From positions 8,497,001 through 8,561,000 of the forward strand of contig NC_041820.1 of the NCBI RefSeq assembly GCF_900964775.1: a stretch of 64,000 nt of DNA. Direction: 5' to 3'. This stretch comes from Scleropages formosus. Taxonomy: Eukaryota > Chordata > Actinopteri > Osteoglossiformes > Osteoglossidae. The notes beneath the pieces were generated by a model that worked only from the letters and a program-made list of their open reading frames with translations, did not search any database and was not told the origin of the DNA. A program made the position numbers and the translations under genes. Of the stretch, positions 23,379 to 41,559 are shown piece by piece; position 1 is the stretch's first letter; the number at the start of each line of letters is the position of its first letter.

Positions 23379-23590
23379 CACACACATCCTGAACTGCTTA
23401 TCCCATACAGAGTCAGGGGGCAACCGGAGCCTAACCCACCAACTCAGGGCATAAGGCCGGAGGGGGAGAGGACACACCCAGGACAGGACACCAGTCCGGC
23501 ACAAGGAGCGCCAAGGGGGACTCAAACCCCAGACCCACCGGAGAGCAGGACCCGGTCCAACCCACTGAGCCACTGCACCACCACACCCCC
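23379..23590 (-). repeat. Group-A SINE with perfect 12-bp target-site duplication
   Basis: Target-site duplication TGCAATGAAACA at 23367-23378 and 23591-23602. B-box complement and (CA)n end are present. Confidence 0.93.
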
Positions 23591-23818
23591 TGCAATGAAA
23601 CAGTCATTTGAAATTGTTTGGCCATTGAGGTAAAGACCATGACAGATGCTTTGAGAAAATGTAACTTGCAGTGGTTCTGATAAATACAGGTGCTGTATTT
23701 CACTGAGTAAAAGCGATATCTCTCAAATCAAAACTCTGCACATTAGAGCAGCCATCTGGAATTCTGGTTAGCAACATGCTCCCAGAGTTAGCGACTGCTG
23801 CATTACGAGACGAAGACT

Positions 23819-24008
23819 CACAAAGTGGCACAGTGGTGCAGTGGGTAGTTCTGGTGCCTCATAGCTACTGGGCTGCGTGGATTTAGATGTAGGTTTGAAT
23901 CTGGCTCAGAATCTGTGTTCTCCTACTGTTTGTGTGGTTTCTTCTGGATGCTCTGGCTTCCTCCCAAAGACATGCATTTCAAGTGAGTTTGTTATTTTAA
24001 ATTGCCTG

Positions 24009-24062
<54 letters not shown>
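23819..24062 (+). repeat. Group-B SINE with (GT)n
   Basis: The head GTGGCACAGTGGTGCAGTGGGTAG is followed by the core (GTGGTTTCTTCTGGATGCTC ... TTCCTCCCAAAGACATGCAT) and a GT run of about 25 units at 24012-24058. Confidence 0.75.
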
Positions 24063-24063
<1 letters not shown>

Positions 24064-24284
24064 GCAATGGATCAACCAGGGTTTTATGAATGTGTGCTTT
24101 CAGTAGCTGTTATGAGCCTCAACATACTTTTTAATAGAAATTTGTCAGCAGAATCACTCTTTCCTGCATCTTGATAACAGTCTAAAACAAGTAAATCATC
24201 CGTGCATTTGAAAACGGTTATAAAGTGACCATATCAGTGATCAGGCTGCAAATTGTCCCGGTGTGTACATGTGGGTAAATGAGT

Positions 24285-24410
24285 GTATGTGACTGCCCAG
24301 CAATGGGCTGGCATCCCTCTCCGGAGTGCACCCTTACCCATGCCCAGTGCGTCTGGGATGGGCTCCGGACCACCTCATCCCTGAACTGGACAAGCAGTGA
24401 TTGATAATCA
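24285..24410 (+). repeat. SINE 3' block
   Basis: AATGGGCTGGCATCCCTCTCC and GGGATGGGCTCCGGACCACC ... CTGGACAAGCAGTGATTG continue the group-B element upstream. It ends just beyond the HHIPL2 stop codon. Confidence 0.6.
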
Positions 24411-24415
24411 AGCAG

Positions 24416-31874
<7,459 letters not shown>

Positions 31875-32165
31875 GTGCAGAAGCTGAAGGTGAGGCTGAA
31901 GGTGAGCTGAAGCCTGTCCACCTGGCCACCGGTAAGAGGTCCAGGTGGTCTCCTCTGCATCCGGAAGGTCCGAGTGTCTCGGCATTTCAGTGCAGAGGAA
32001 AACTCACAGATATCTGATCTGTTCACCAGTTGCTCGGGACTTTGTGTGTGTGGTGATGTGTGACAGTAATGGGTTAACCCCATATGTTACCAGTGGTTTT
32101 TCACGTCATTTCTGAAGAGCTCCTCTTTTTTCATTTGGTTTCATGTGTCTGGGTGTGTATGTGGC

Positions 32166-32515
32166 ATAGGGCGGCATGGCGCTACAGCGAGTAGTGTTGC
32201 CGTCTTACGGTATCTGGGTGGTGCAAGAGGTTATGGGTTTGATCCTTGCTCAGTATGTGAGTTTGCATGTTCTCCCTGTACCTGTGTTGGTTTCCTCCCA
32301 CAGTCCAAAAAGCATGCTTTTTGGGTGGATTGGTGATTCTAAGTCACCCATAGTGTGTTTTTCACTGATGTATGGATGAGTGACCCATTGTAAGCAATGT
32401 ATCTAGCAGTCTAAGTCATCTTGGTGAATAAGGTGTGTGGGCTGATAACACTACATAGAGTTCATTGGAAGTTGCTTTGGAGAAATGTGTCTGCTAAATT
32501 AATAGATGTATGTAG
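32166..32515 (+). repeat. Group-B (V-SINE/HE1-like) SINE, complete
   Basis: Head GGCGGCATGGCGCTACAGCGAG, B-box-like GGTTTGATCC, core GAGTTTGCATGTTCTCCCTG ... TTTCCTCCCACAGTCC, then TGTATGGATGAGTGACCC and the L2-type tail GAAGTTGCTTTGGAGAAATG TGTCTGCTAAATTAATAG. Confidence 0.8.
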
Positions 32516-32615
32516 GGGATATATATCTAGGGATATTTAGCAATTTATATATTTAATAATAATTTCATGAATGCATTAATGTCTTATAAGTACATTACAA
32601 ATTAAGCAGAGTTTT

Positions 32616-32662
32616 ATATTATATTATATTATATTATATTATGTTATATTATTTCATATTAA
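32616..32662. repeat. (ATATT)n microsatellite, first block
   Basis: Pentanucleotide array that recurs at 32863-32903, 33107-33126 and 33708-33745, interrupted by four group-A SINEs. Confidence 0.85.
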
Positions 32663-32663
32663 G

Positions 32664-32862
32664 GGGCGTGGTGGAGTGATGGGCTTCACCGGGTCCTGCT
32701 CTCCGGTGGATCCGGAGCTCGAGTCCTGTTTGGGGTGCCTTGCGACGGACTGGAGTCCCGTCCTGGGTGTGTCCCCTCCCCCTCCAGCCTTACGCCCTGT
32801 GTTGCAGGGTTAGGCTCCGGCTCCCCGCGACCGTGCGTGGGACAAGCAGTTTCAGACAGACA
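32664..32862 (+). repeat. Group-A SINE in the ATATT array
   Basis: Diverged copy (GGGCGTGGTGGAGTGATGGG head) whose end runs into TGTATATTATATT. Its tail lacks a long GT run. Confidence 0.85.
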
Positions 32863-32903
32863 ATGTATATTATATTATATTATATTATATTATATTATAT
32901 TAG

Positions 32904-33106
32904 GGGGGTGCGGTGGCGCAGTGGGTTGGACCACGGTCCTGCTCTCCGGTGGGTCTGGGGTTCAAGTCCCGCTTGGGGTGCCTTGCGGCGGACTGGCGTC
33001 CTGTCCTGGGTGTGTCCCCTTCCCCCTCCGGCCTTACGCCCTGTGTTACCGGGTAGGCTCCGGTTCCCTGTGACCCCGTATGGGACGAGCGGTTCTGAAA
33101 ATGTGT
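32904..33106 (+). repeat. Group-A SINE in the ATATT array
   Basis: Near-consensus copy flanked on both sides by ATATT repeats. Confidence 0.92.
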
Positions 33107-33126
33107 GTATATTATATTATATTACA

Positions 33127-33322
33127 GGGGGTGCGGTGGCGCAGTGGGTTGGACCACAGTCTTGCTCTCCAGTGGGTCTAGGGTTCAAGCCCTGCTGGGG
33201 GTGCCTTGTGACGGACTGGCGTCCCATCCTAGGTGTGTCCCCTCCCCCTCCGGCCTTATGCCCTTGTTGCCGGGTAGGCTCCGGTTCCCTGCGACCCTGT
33301 ATGGGACAAGCGGTTCCGAAAA

Positions 33323-33363
<41 letters not shown>
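33127..33363 (+). repeat. Group-A SINE with long GT tail
   Basis: Starts after ATATTATATTACAG. Its 3' flank (GAGATTAACAACAGAGGTAA) also follows the SINE at 51989-52195. Confidence 0.92.
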
Positions 33364-33366
<3 letters not shown>

Positions 33367-33491
33367 ATTAACAACAGAGGTAATGACAAGCAGAGAGTAA
33401 AAGCACTATTAATAGTGATTGTAAGTTATTAAAACTGTATTCATCTGTACTGCATACCGATACTTTCTTCAGTAAAGCAGTCTAATTACGG
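33364..33491. repeat. Spacer shared with two other SINE flanks
   Basis: This 128-bp stretch lies between two tail-to-tail group-A SINEs. Its left part (about 33365-33445) recurs in reverse at about 51890-51988, next to the tail of that SINE. Its right part (about 33450-33490) recurs in reverse at about 57127-57170, next to the tail of the SINE at 56909-57126. Differences are few. It may be part of an unnamed interspersed repeat or DNA carried along by SINEs. Confidence 0.75.
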
Positions 33492-33703
33492 ACACACACA
33501 CACATTTTCAGAACCGCTTGTCCCCTACGGGGTCGCGGGGAACCGGAGCCTACCCAGCAACACAGGGCGTAAGGCCAGAGGGGAGTGGACACACCCAGGA
33601 CAGGACGCCAGTCCCTTACAAGGCACCCCAAGCAGGACTCAAACCCCAGACCCACTGGAGAGCAGGACCTGGTCCAACCCACTGCACCACCATGCCCCAT
33701 GTG
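33492..33703 (-). repeat. Group-A SINE, tail-to-tail with the previous copy
   Basis: Reverse copy starting with ACACACACACATTTTCAGAACCGC and ending before TGTGTGTATATTATATT, which resumes the ATATT array. Confidence 0.9.
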
Positions 33704-34043
33704 TGTGTATATTATATTATATTATATTATATTATAATGTCATACATAACACATTAATCCTAACTGGAGTCCTAATTTATGTTGATCATGTATGGTATAT
33801 GGCATTGTTTCCCTTTTATACATTTTGCACATTTACATGATAATTATTTCTTTAAAAAAATTACAGATGTTTCAAGGAGAATATTTGGACCAGGACATGA
33901 AAGATTATTCTGAAACCTTATTAGAGGGTCTGAAAGGATTGTTGATGAAGGTGCTCCTCAAAAAAATGAAAAGACAATTTCAGTTGTATTATGAAAATGC
34001 GATGGTGCTCAACGTGGTATTGCAAAGGCACGCTTTGCAGGGT

Positions 34044-34190
34044 TCACAGAGCTGCGTGTATGAATTTGGACCCAGTTCTGGAGCTGTCTGGGTTTACGGC
34101 GTATAACCACAGGTTTCCTCCCACAACCCAGCGCTGTTTAGGGTGACTGGTGAATGTTAAGTGCTCTGGGTGACTGAGTTCTTGCACTGG
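34044..34190 (+). repeat. Group-B SINE remnant
   Basis: GAGCTGCGTGTATGAATTTGG and AGGTTTCCTCCCACAACCCA recall the head and core. The tail is absent. Confidence 0.4.
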
Positions 34191-34199
34191 GACATACAG

Positions 34200-34770
34200 G
34201 CTCCCTTCCCTTTACTTCTTTGAATTTACTGTACTATATAAAAACATTTTGCTGACTTTTCCAGTATCTCTTTACAGCAACCAAACCATGCTGCAAATGA
34301 ATCAGAGCTCAACGGCTGTTTAAATAACTGAGATAATAACAGACTATGAAATGTACTGTGTAAATAACGGCTGAATAAATACAGTGTTAATAATGAAGCA
34401 ATGCTTAAACTATAGCAATTTATCAAGATGTGTCATGTACTGTGCTTATATATGCTTCTTTACAGCAACATTGTGAAACCTTAGTTTATAATAGTATATT
34501 GCTCAAGAACTGCTTCTGCTTGATGAGTAATAAATCACTTTGTTTCACTGAACTATAACCTCAGCTTGGAAGTTAGTGTAAAAAAGGCGCTATCAGTTAG
34601 ACTAACGTTTTGTCAAACTAGTAATGTGTTTTCACTTTTCTTTTACTGGGTCATGAAAGTAGAAAAACATGCAGTTGTGACATAAGAAAGTTGTGACAAC
34701 ATAAAAAAAACAAAGAAACAATAAATTCCATTTTATTAGACTCTAGATAATACCCGATCTTTTGTGTTGC
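34200..34770. other. Intergenic, no gene seen
   Basis: AT-rich, no recognisable coding or repeat structure. Confidence 0.5.
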
Positions 34771-34788
34771 TGTGATAAAAAAGGAGAG

Positions 34789-35000
34789 GGGTGCGGTGGC
34801 GCAGTGGGTTGGACCGCAGTCCTACTCTCCGGTGGGTCTGGGGTTCGAGTCCCGCTTGGGGTGCCTTGTGACGGACTGGCGTCCCGTCCTGGGTGTGTCC
34901 CCTTCCCCCTCCGGCCTTACGCCCTGTGTTGCCGGGTAGGCTCCGGTTCCCCGTGACCCCGTAAGGGACAAGCGGTTCTGAAAATGTGTGTGTGTGTGTG
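34789..35000 (+). repeat. Group-A SINE with perfect 16-bp target-site duplication
   Basis: Target-site duplication TGATAAAAAAGGAGAG at 34773-34788 and 35001-35016. The body is near consensus, so this is a young insertion. Confidence 0.95.
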
Positions 35001-35019
35001 TGATAAAAAAGGAGAGTGC

Positions 35020-35690
35020 AAATTAATTCAGACGTTAAATTCATAATGGGTGGTAAAGTCAAAATTAAACATAGTTCCAAATTGTGAAAACTGCATTTTA
35101 TAACTATCACAACATTAACTAAACCAGTAAAAAGCATATAAACAACCTTTATTAGGCTTCTGAGCATATGCAAAAATAAGTAGTTTTTCTACATTTTCCA
35201 TTTAAATACACAGGACACACCATAAATACTGCATACAAAAAAGTCTATAGGTGCAAAACACCTTATGCACCTGCAAAAATTTCAAAGCTGTTCCAGAGAT
35301 ATTATTTCTATTATCGCGCAAGGTTCGTACAGTAATTGACAAAGACCTGTGTCACATTTATATCTCGCTTAAAAAAAAAAAAAAAAAAACTTCATCCAAA
35401 TCAGTTTTGTAATCTCATGAGACCCATCCGAAATGAAGGATTTTGGATTTATTTCTAAAATATAAAAGCTCTTTAAGGTGCTTTATGATTCAGTGTTACA
35501 GCATGTAAAGTTTGTGAGACACATTTAAAAAGGTGCTCCAGTGGGGATAAAAAATGAATGTTGGTCTTAGGTGGATACATACTAATCTGTGAATATGAAA
35601 AAAAAAAAAATAGTTTCCACAATTTATGAGCGTTGTTAATACAGCTAAACATTGTTTCATAAATTTCCACTCATCTCAGTTCCACATAAT
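35020..35690. other. Intergenic, no gene seen
   Basis: AT-rich with A runs near 35370 and 35600. Confidence 0.5.
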
Positions 35691-35700
35691 CTGCTGTAGC

Positions 35701-35965
35701 TGGACTAGTGTGACTGTAAACCAAAGGTTGCTGGTTCAAGACTCAGTAAAGCAAGGAACTACCAGCTGGTTGGACAGTGATCAGCGCTGCTGCTGGACCC
35801 AAAGGTTATTGGTTTGAATCCCCCTCCAGCTGTAGTACCCTTCAGAAAGGTACTTACCCAAAATTCCTCCAGCTAAATGTCTGTACTTAATTAGCTATAG
35901 AAATGGGTAAATAATTGTCAACTGCTTTGGGGAAAAGTTTCAGCTAAAAGAGTCAATATAAAGCT
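35701..35965 (+). repeat. Group-C SINE, possibly two overlapping heads
   Basis: Two successive head-like segments (GGTTGCTGGTTCAAGACTC and GGTTATTGGTTTGAATCCCCC) precede CCAGCTGTAGTACCCTTCAG, GGGTAAATAATTGTCAACTG and a worn L2-type tail. Confidence 0.7.
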
Positions 35966-36092
35966 CCCTGAACTACTCTGGTAAATAACCCAGGTGTACA
36001 AATGGCCCAAATACAGCAAATAAGGAGTGTACAGAAAAAGTGGAGAGATGGTTCAAATTATATCTCGTTTTGAAGAAAACTGTTGTTTCACA

Positions 36093-36292
36093 ATGGGGGC
36101 ACGGTGGCACAGCGGGTTTGATCGGGTCCTGCTCTCTGGTGGGTCTGGGGTTTGATTCCCACTTGGGGTTCCTTGCGATGGACTGGTGTCCCATCCTGGG
36201 TACGTCCCCTCCCCCTCCAGCCTTGCGCCCTGTGTTGCCGGGTTAGGCTCTGGTGACCCTCTGAACAAGTGGTTTCAGACTGTGTGTGTGTG
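36093..36292 (+). repeat. Group-A SINE, older subtype
   Basis: Head GGGGGCACGGTGGCACAGCGGG and B box GGGTTTGATTCCC. The end reads CTGAACAAGTGGTTTCAGAC plus GT. Short possible duplication TTTCACA on both sides. Confidence 0.85.
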
Positions 36293-36693
36293 TGTTTTTT
36301 CACAAGCTTATCTGTTAAATTGGTCTCTATGCTACCGAACTCTTTTCATTGCCGTTGGCTCTTTCAGTCGCTTGGACGCACAAGAACTTTGATCATATCC
36401 TATTGGGCTGTGCTTTTCTTTTTAATAACACAGGCTGGTGACTTGAAATTTTATGTGAGCTTTTCAACTGCAATTTCATTTGAGGTCTTGGTTAGAAGTT
36501 TGCCAGCTCAGTAGTATAATAGTATAATAACTCAAGTTAATTGTTGTGCTTTTTCGTTCTGTTTCAGCCATTGTATATACATGTTATGAAAAAAAAACTG
36601 GATGATGTACGTGGAAGAACCATCTAAGTCTTCATATTGTCAACATTAACTGAAAACTGAGGACACACTAAAATAACTTTGATGGTACTTTAG

Positions 36694-36931
36694 TGGGGGG
36701 GGCATGGTGGTGTGCTGTGGTGTGGTGGTGTGGTGGTGCAGTGGGTTGGACCAGGTCCTGCTTTCTGGGGGGTCTGGGGTTCAAGTCCTGCTTGGGGTGC
36801 CCAGCGATGGACTGACATCCTGTCCTGGGTGTGTCCCCTCCCCCCTCCAGCCTTACACCCTGTGTTGCCGGGTTAGGCTCCGGTTCCCCGCAGCCCTGTA
36901 TGGGACAAGCAGGTCAGAAAGTGTGTGTGTG
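36694..36931 (+). repeat. Group-A SINE with 11-bp target-site duplication
   Basis: TGGTACTTTAG at 36683-36693 and 36932-36942. The 5' end has an expanded (GGTGGTGTG)n stretch before the A box. Confidence 0.93.
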
Positions 36932-37092
36932 TGGTACTTTAGCACTTAGATATTGATAACAAAAATCTCATTTTTTTTTTAACATTGTCATCTTGTTGCC
37001 CTGACAGCACGTTTAGCCAAAAGTAAAGTTCATATTATTTTATCAGATGGATATTTCAGAAGGCACCTGGAGCAAGGGTACAACAGCACCCC

Positions 37093-37267
37093 TTGAGGAG
37101 ACTTGAACCTGGAACCTTCAGATTTCAAGGCTGTTACTTGTACACCTGTAAGACTACAGTTTACATTTATCTGACACTTTTTCTGCAAAGCAACATGCTA
37201 TGTTACAATACCTTCAACCTCAAGGGCCAAAGGGAGCAGCTCTAACCACTATCCTACCAGCTGCCCA
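37093..37267 (-). repeat. Group-C SINE
   Basis: Contains TTGAACCTGGAACCTTCAGA and later a second worn reverse tail/head (TTTACATTTATCTGACACTT ... CTAACCACTATCCTACCAGC). Confidence 0.6.
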
Positions 37268-37322
37268 TTTTTGATTCTTAAACATTCAATCATTTAAGTA
37301 TATATGTGAATGATTCTATCCT

Positions 37323-37520
37323 GCAGGGGTGTGGTGGCGCAGTGGCGCAGTGGGTTGGACCATGGTCCTGTTCTCTAGTGGGTCTGGGGTTCAAGTCCCC
37401 CTTGGGATGCCTTGCAATGGACTGGCATCCCATCCTGGGTGTGTCCTTACGCCCTGTGTTACCGGGTAGGCTCCGGTTCCCTGTGACCCCGTATGGGACG
37501 AGCGGTTCTAGAAGTGCGTG
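37323..37520 (+). repeat. Group-A SINE with 12-bp target-site duplication
   Basis: TGATTCTATCCT at 37311-37322 and 37521-37532. The GTGGCGCA unit of the A box is doubled. There is an internal deletion of the CCCCTCCCCC part. Confidence 0.94.
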
Positions 37521-37725
37521 TGATTCTATCCTTTTCATCTGTGTACCATTTCACTTGACTTCAGTCCCAGAATTTTGTTTTTGTAACAGTCTTAAGGATG
37601 TTAAACATTTTTATTCCTTTTAAAATTATTTTACTTCCTCTAATAGTCCAAAGGTATGTGTTTCAGGTGAATTACTTTAATATATACATGTATGTACATA
37701 TGTGTATATATGTAATATATAGCAA

Positions 37726-37928
37726 GGGGGCGTGGTGGCGTGGTGGCGTGGTCCTGCTCTCCAGTGGGTCTGGGGTTCGAGTCCCGCTTGGGGTGCCTTG
37801 CGACAGACTGGCGTCTTGTCCTGGGTGTGTCCCCCTCCCCCTCTGGCCTTACGCCCTGTGTTGCCGGGTAGGTTCCGGTTCCCCGCGACCCCGTATGGGA
37901 CAAGCAGTTCAGAAAATGTGTGTGTGTG
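37726..37928 (+). repeat. Group-A SINE in an AT repeat
   Basis: The head is rearranged to GTGGTGGCGTGGTGGCGTGG. Flanks are (TATG)/(TA) simple repeats (about 37679-37720 and 37929-37962), so the duplication cannot be set. Confidence 0.85.
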
Positions 37929-38649
37929 ATACATATGTATATATATATATATATATATATAGAGAGGCCCATATATACACACATATATGGAAAACTCTCA
38001 ATTTTAATGAAATTTTGAGACAATTTAGTATAAAGGTACAACATTTGGGAGACAGCAATGTGTACCATTTTTTTAATCATTTACAATAAAGGTAATTACA
38101 TCTTCGAGTTACGGAGGAACCACCATACGAAAGAATTTCCAGGACTCATTCTCTTCGGCTGTCCTTGGCTGGGAAATCGTTTTTCCGCATTTTTCGTTTG
38201 AGAACACAGTCGCGCCCTAGTGGACAAAATGAGACACATAAATGAGACAGAAGAAGCGAAGCGCGGCTGTGCTTTTGCGGATACATGTATTTTATGTGTG
38301 TATTGTTTTTAAATATGTATTAATGCAAATAACTGTTATTCCAAACTCCTTAAATAAAAAGAACGACATAAAAGCAGACATATTTCGGACTGGAAATTAC
38401 ATAATGGTATTTGGAATCCCCTTAGATTTCCGAGGATGAATGAGGACACATCACATGCATATTTTTGTGACATCAATTATCTACAGCAGATTTACTAACG
38501 CATGCAACAGCTAAGTGAAGCAATAATATGAATGAAGGGCTGAACCTTGTGTCAGAAGACATAACTCATCTGTCAGTGCACATTCCTAACGTTTGCTCAG
38601 GCTTTCATTTTCTTTATTTACCAGACACCTCATTTTAGTGAGCTGACCA

Positions 38650-38838
38650 CATCTAGCCGACCTATACTGGCAGATAATGAACTTTACTATGATTTGCTCG
38701 TTTATACAGCAACCGAATCTTGCTGTATCAATTCGGGGTACGTAGCGCCATCAAGGGTGAAGAGCAGGAGTGGGGTTTGAACAGAGAACCTTCAGATCAC
38801 ACAGCTGCCCCCCCCCCCCCCCCCCAAAAAAAAAAAAC
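38650..38838 (-). repeat. Worn group-C SINE ending in C/A runs
   Basis: GTGGGGTTTGAACAGAGAACCTTCAGATC is the reverse B-box side. It is followed by a run of about 19 C and then 12 A (38808-38838). Confidence 0.5.
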
Positions 38839-39149
38839 TTAATTATTTCATTCATTTATCGTATGATCAAAAACAGATCTTTAACGTTATAGGGCAAGTT
38901 AAGCTGTAAAATTGGCTTCATCATGTAGCCAAAGTTTAACACTGTATTGTCAATGTTCGTCAAATCCACTGAGTGCCACTATATTAATTATTTTAAGACG
39001 CACGCACGAATAAAGATTCTTTCAATTTTCATTGCAAATCGACGTTCAAAAATAAGTTCACGAGTCCATTCGGATTCAGCGGAAACCCAGGATCATTTTC
39101 TTTTCTTTTTTATTATTATTTATTTATTTATTTTTTTAATTGGTGGCGG

Positions 39150-39307
39150 CGGTGGTGGTGAGGGGAAACACCGCACTCCTGGACAGCGATGACGCAACAG
39201 CAGCGTCACCGTTGGGTGACGCAATCGCCGTGACGTCGACGCCTCCGCGCGCGTGCAGAGCAGGCAAGCCCGACCGTAAAGAAGACGGCCGGTGTGTGCG
39301 GCTGGAG
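39150..39307 (+). promoter_or_regulatory. MADF-gene promoter with clustered ATF/CREB-type motifs
   Basis: A CpG-rich stretch upstream of the MADF start codon. TGACGCAA occurs at 39190-39197 and 39217-39224, and TGACGTCG (one base from a full CRE) at 39231-39238. TGACGCAA resembles C/EBP-ATF composite sites. The longer upstream ORF reading (ATG 39140) lacks any conserved sequence and is treated as 5' UTR. Confidence 0.45.
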
Positions 39308-41298
39308 ATGGAGGTGGAGGAGAGACTTATCGCGGCCGTGTCGGACTATCCCGAGCTGTACAACTCGACGCTGAGCTCCTACAAGGACCCGGAGAGGAAG
39401 GCGCACGCGTGGCGCGCGGTGAGCCTGCAGGTGGAGTTACCAGGTAAAAACAGTCAGTGCGAGCCGCGCCGCGGTCATTCGCGCGCTCAGCCCGCAAACA
39501 CCGTTTCACCGACTAGTTAGTGGAACATCTCGACACATTGCTCACTATTATATTTAGCCCGTTTGTGGCTATTTCTTGTTACTAAGCAACGCCACAGGAA
39601 CACACAGTACCGAGTGACTGTGTGTGTGTTGCAGAGTATATTGCTTCTAAATCTGGGCATTTTTTGAGAAGTACCTCTTGCAGTGAGGCTTTTTTTTATT
39701 ATTGCCACTAGATCATGCTTTATTTACACACGCTATAAACAGCAGAGAAACAAGTCAAGTATTTTTTAACGTGTATTTTTTTTGTACAGAATATTACCTA
39801 CTTGTATGTTCTCTACTGTTAACACCATTCACCCTTTTAAATGTACTTGGAAGCCCACACGTTTAAATAACAGCATCTATTTTTGATGTACCTCTTCAGA
39901 AAACAATTGTTATGTAGCTTGCCCGAATATGCAGTAATAAACAATAAACAAAATGAGCATGGTCCCCTGTACGTTACACGTAGTGTCGTCCCACTACGGG
40001 TCTCCGGGAGGCTCAAACAGAGCCGGACAGCGGAAGCAGAAGGAAGCGAGTTCGCCTTACTGCGCCTTCGTGTTTCACGCGCATTTCACTAACGCGCTGT
40101 CAGCCTTGCGCGTCGACCAGGTTTTTTTTTTTTTTTTTTTTTTCCCCCCTCCCTCTTTCCCCTAAAAATCCGATAAACTCGCGATCTACGTCATGCTGGT
40201 TCTTGATACGACCCGATACTCCTTCACCAGCCGCAGTGGCAGAAAGTGTAAAACAGCAAAAGAGGTTAAGCACATTTTTATAACTGACAGAACTGCGTGT
40301 TTTATTTTATTTTGTAGAAGTATGCTAAAATATCACAAATAACCCTTTTGCCCTATTTTTCATTAATTAATACTGTCTGGAATACCTTATTTTTAACCTT
40401 TAACTGCAGTGTGGTAAATTTTAGACAAGCAAATTTGTAATTTTTTACCTGTTGATACAGCAGGTAATTTTTACCGTATGAGTTCAAGGTAGGTACCTTG
40501 GTCAAGGTATTACGGCTAGAGTGTTATTCTTGCTGAGGACGTTCACACCAGGCCTGACAACAGCACCGCTGACACCAGCTGCTGCCTCACTTTTATTGTG
40601 CGCTGCCTTTTTGTCCAGGGCTCATCAGCTGTAGAGGTGTCAGTAATTAGGCTTCAAAAATTACTAATATAAAATTTGTAAAATCAGTTTTAGTAAAATG
40701 GTGTAGTAATTGATAAAATTGGTAATTAGTTGTCAAAAGTTTGGCTTTCATATGAAGGCAGCTGGGAACCTTGTTGCTCAAAACGGGGTAAGCAGGCTAT
40801 GACTTTACCGTGGCCTTTGTTCGTTCAGAGGAAGACTGCAGGAAGAAGTGGAAAAGCCTGAGAGATGTGTTCATCAAGGACAAAAGGTCTGAGCAGAGGA
40901 GGAGGGCTTCAGGTGGCACTCACCGCAGCTGGAAGTACCGCCGCCAAATGGCCTTCCTCACACCCTTCATCCAGTCAAGGTCTTCATCTTCAGGTCTTGC
41001 TGCACAGGACCTGGAGGATGACGGTGAGAAGAGTGCTGTCAGTAACAACTCAGCCACCGGCCTTCCGCAAACGGACGGGGAGATCAGCGACACGGAAAAG
41101 ACCCTCAATCTCTCCGCCTCTGTCCTACAGGCTCTCAAGCAGGCGAGGTGCCAGGAGGAGGATGGAGGTCTGGACGGCACTGAGGATGAGATGTTCCTCA
41201 TGAGTCTTCTTCCTCATTTGAAAAGGTTGCCATATGAAAAAAAATGTGCTGTCAAACTGAAATTCCACCAGCTTCTGTATGAAGCCGAGTTCCTTTAG
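39308..41298 (+). CDS. MADF-BESS domain protein, 201 aa, two exons
   Basis: Exon 1 is 39308-39443 and exon 2 is 40829-41298; the split codon CCA G|AG restores a continuous MADF fold. The N-terminal MADF (Myb/SANT-like) DNA-binding domain runs about residues 1-85: EERLIAAVSDYPELYN, AWRAVSLQVELP, then EEDCRKKWKSLRDVF and SWKYRRQMAFLTPFI, with the tryptophans expected in such domains. A Ser/acidic linker follows. The C-terminus (DEMFLMSLLPHLKRLP ... LKFHQLLYEAEF, about 165-200) is a BESS protein-interaction motif. Such proteins are nuclear factors, often derived from Harbinger-transposon partner genes. I cannot name an ortholog. AATAAA lies at 41553-41558. Confidence 0.82.
39444..40828 (+). other. 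Intron of the MADF-BESS gene
   Basis: The intron begins GTAAAAAC and ends TTCGTTCAG. It contains a CpG-containing patch with a T run (39990-40145) and a worn group-C SINE (about 40440-40590, minus). Nothing else recognised. Confidence 0.6.
40440..40590 (-). repeat. Worn group-C SINE
   Basis: TTGATACAGCAGGTAATTTTTACC and TTCAAGGTAGGTACCTTGGTCAAGG match the reverse group-C body. Confidence 0.55.
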
Positions 41299-41559
41299 TT
41301 TTATACCTATTAAAGCTTTATTTTTGTATTGTACGTGATGGAAGGTTTTTCTAAGTACAGTACAGTATAATAATGTGGCCTGTTGATGAATTATAGATGG
41401 CTGATTCAGTACCTTGGAAGGCTATGCTTGTGGACCGTTGACAAGCAAGGGTTTGCCACACTTGTGCGTTTCTGTAAGGTTGACCGTAAGGCAGTAGTGC
41501 TTTTCAAAGAGGGATCGAACATTGGTGGATAAATGGCGCTGTTGGATTATTAAATAAAC

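Noticed and set aside
32740-33432. 230-aa plus-strand ORF
   Set aside because: It reads through three group-A SINEs and ATATT repeats. The Gly/Pro/Arg-rich pattern recurs in every SINE copy and is not a protein-coding signal.
32604-33745. Direct repeats that might suggest a CRISPR array
   Set aside because: The repeats are SINEs and simple sequence of a vertebrate genome, with irregular spacing and no cas genes.
33865-34106. Lys-rich 80-aa plus-strand reading
   Set aside because: Its last third lies in a group-B SINE remnant. No conserved motif or splice support.
38202-38226. Second CTCF-like motif (GCGCCCTAGTGG)
   Set aside because: Two mismatches to the 14-base consensus. Too weak without other evidence.
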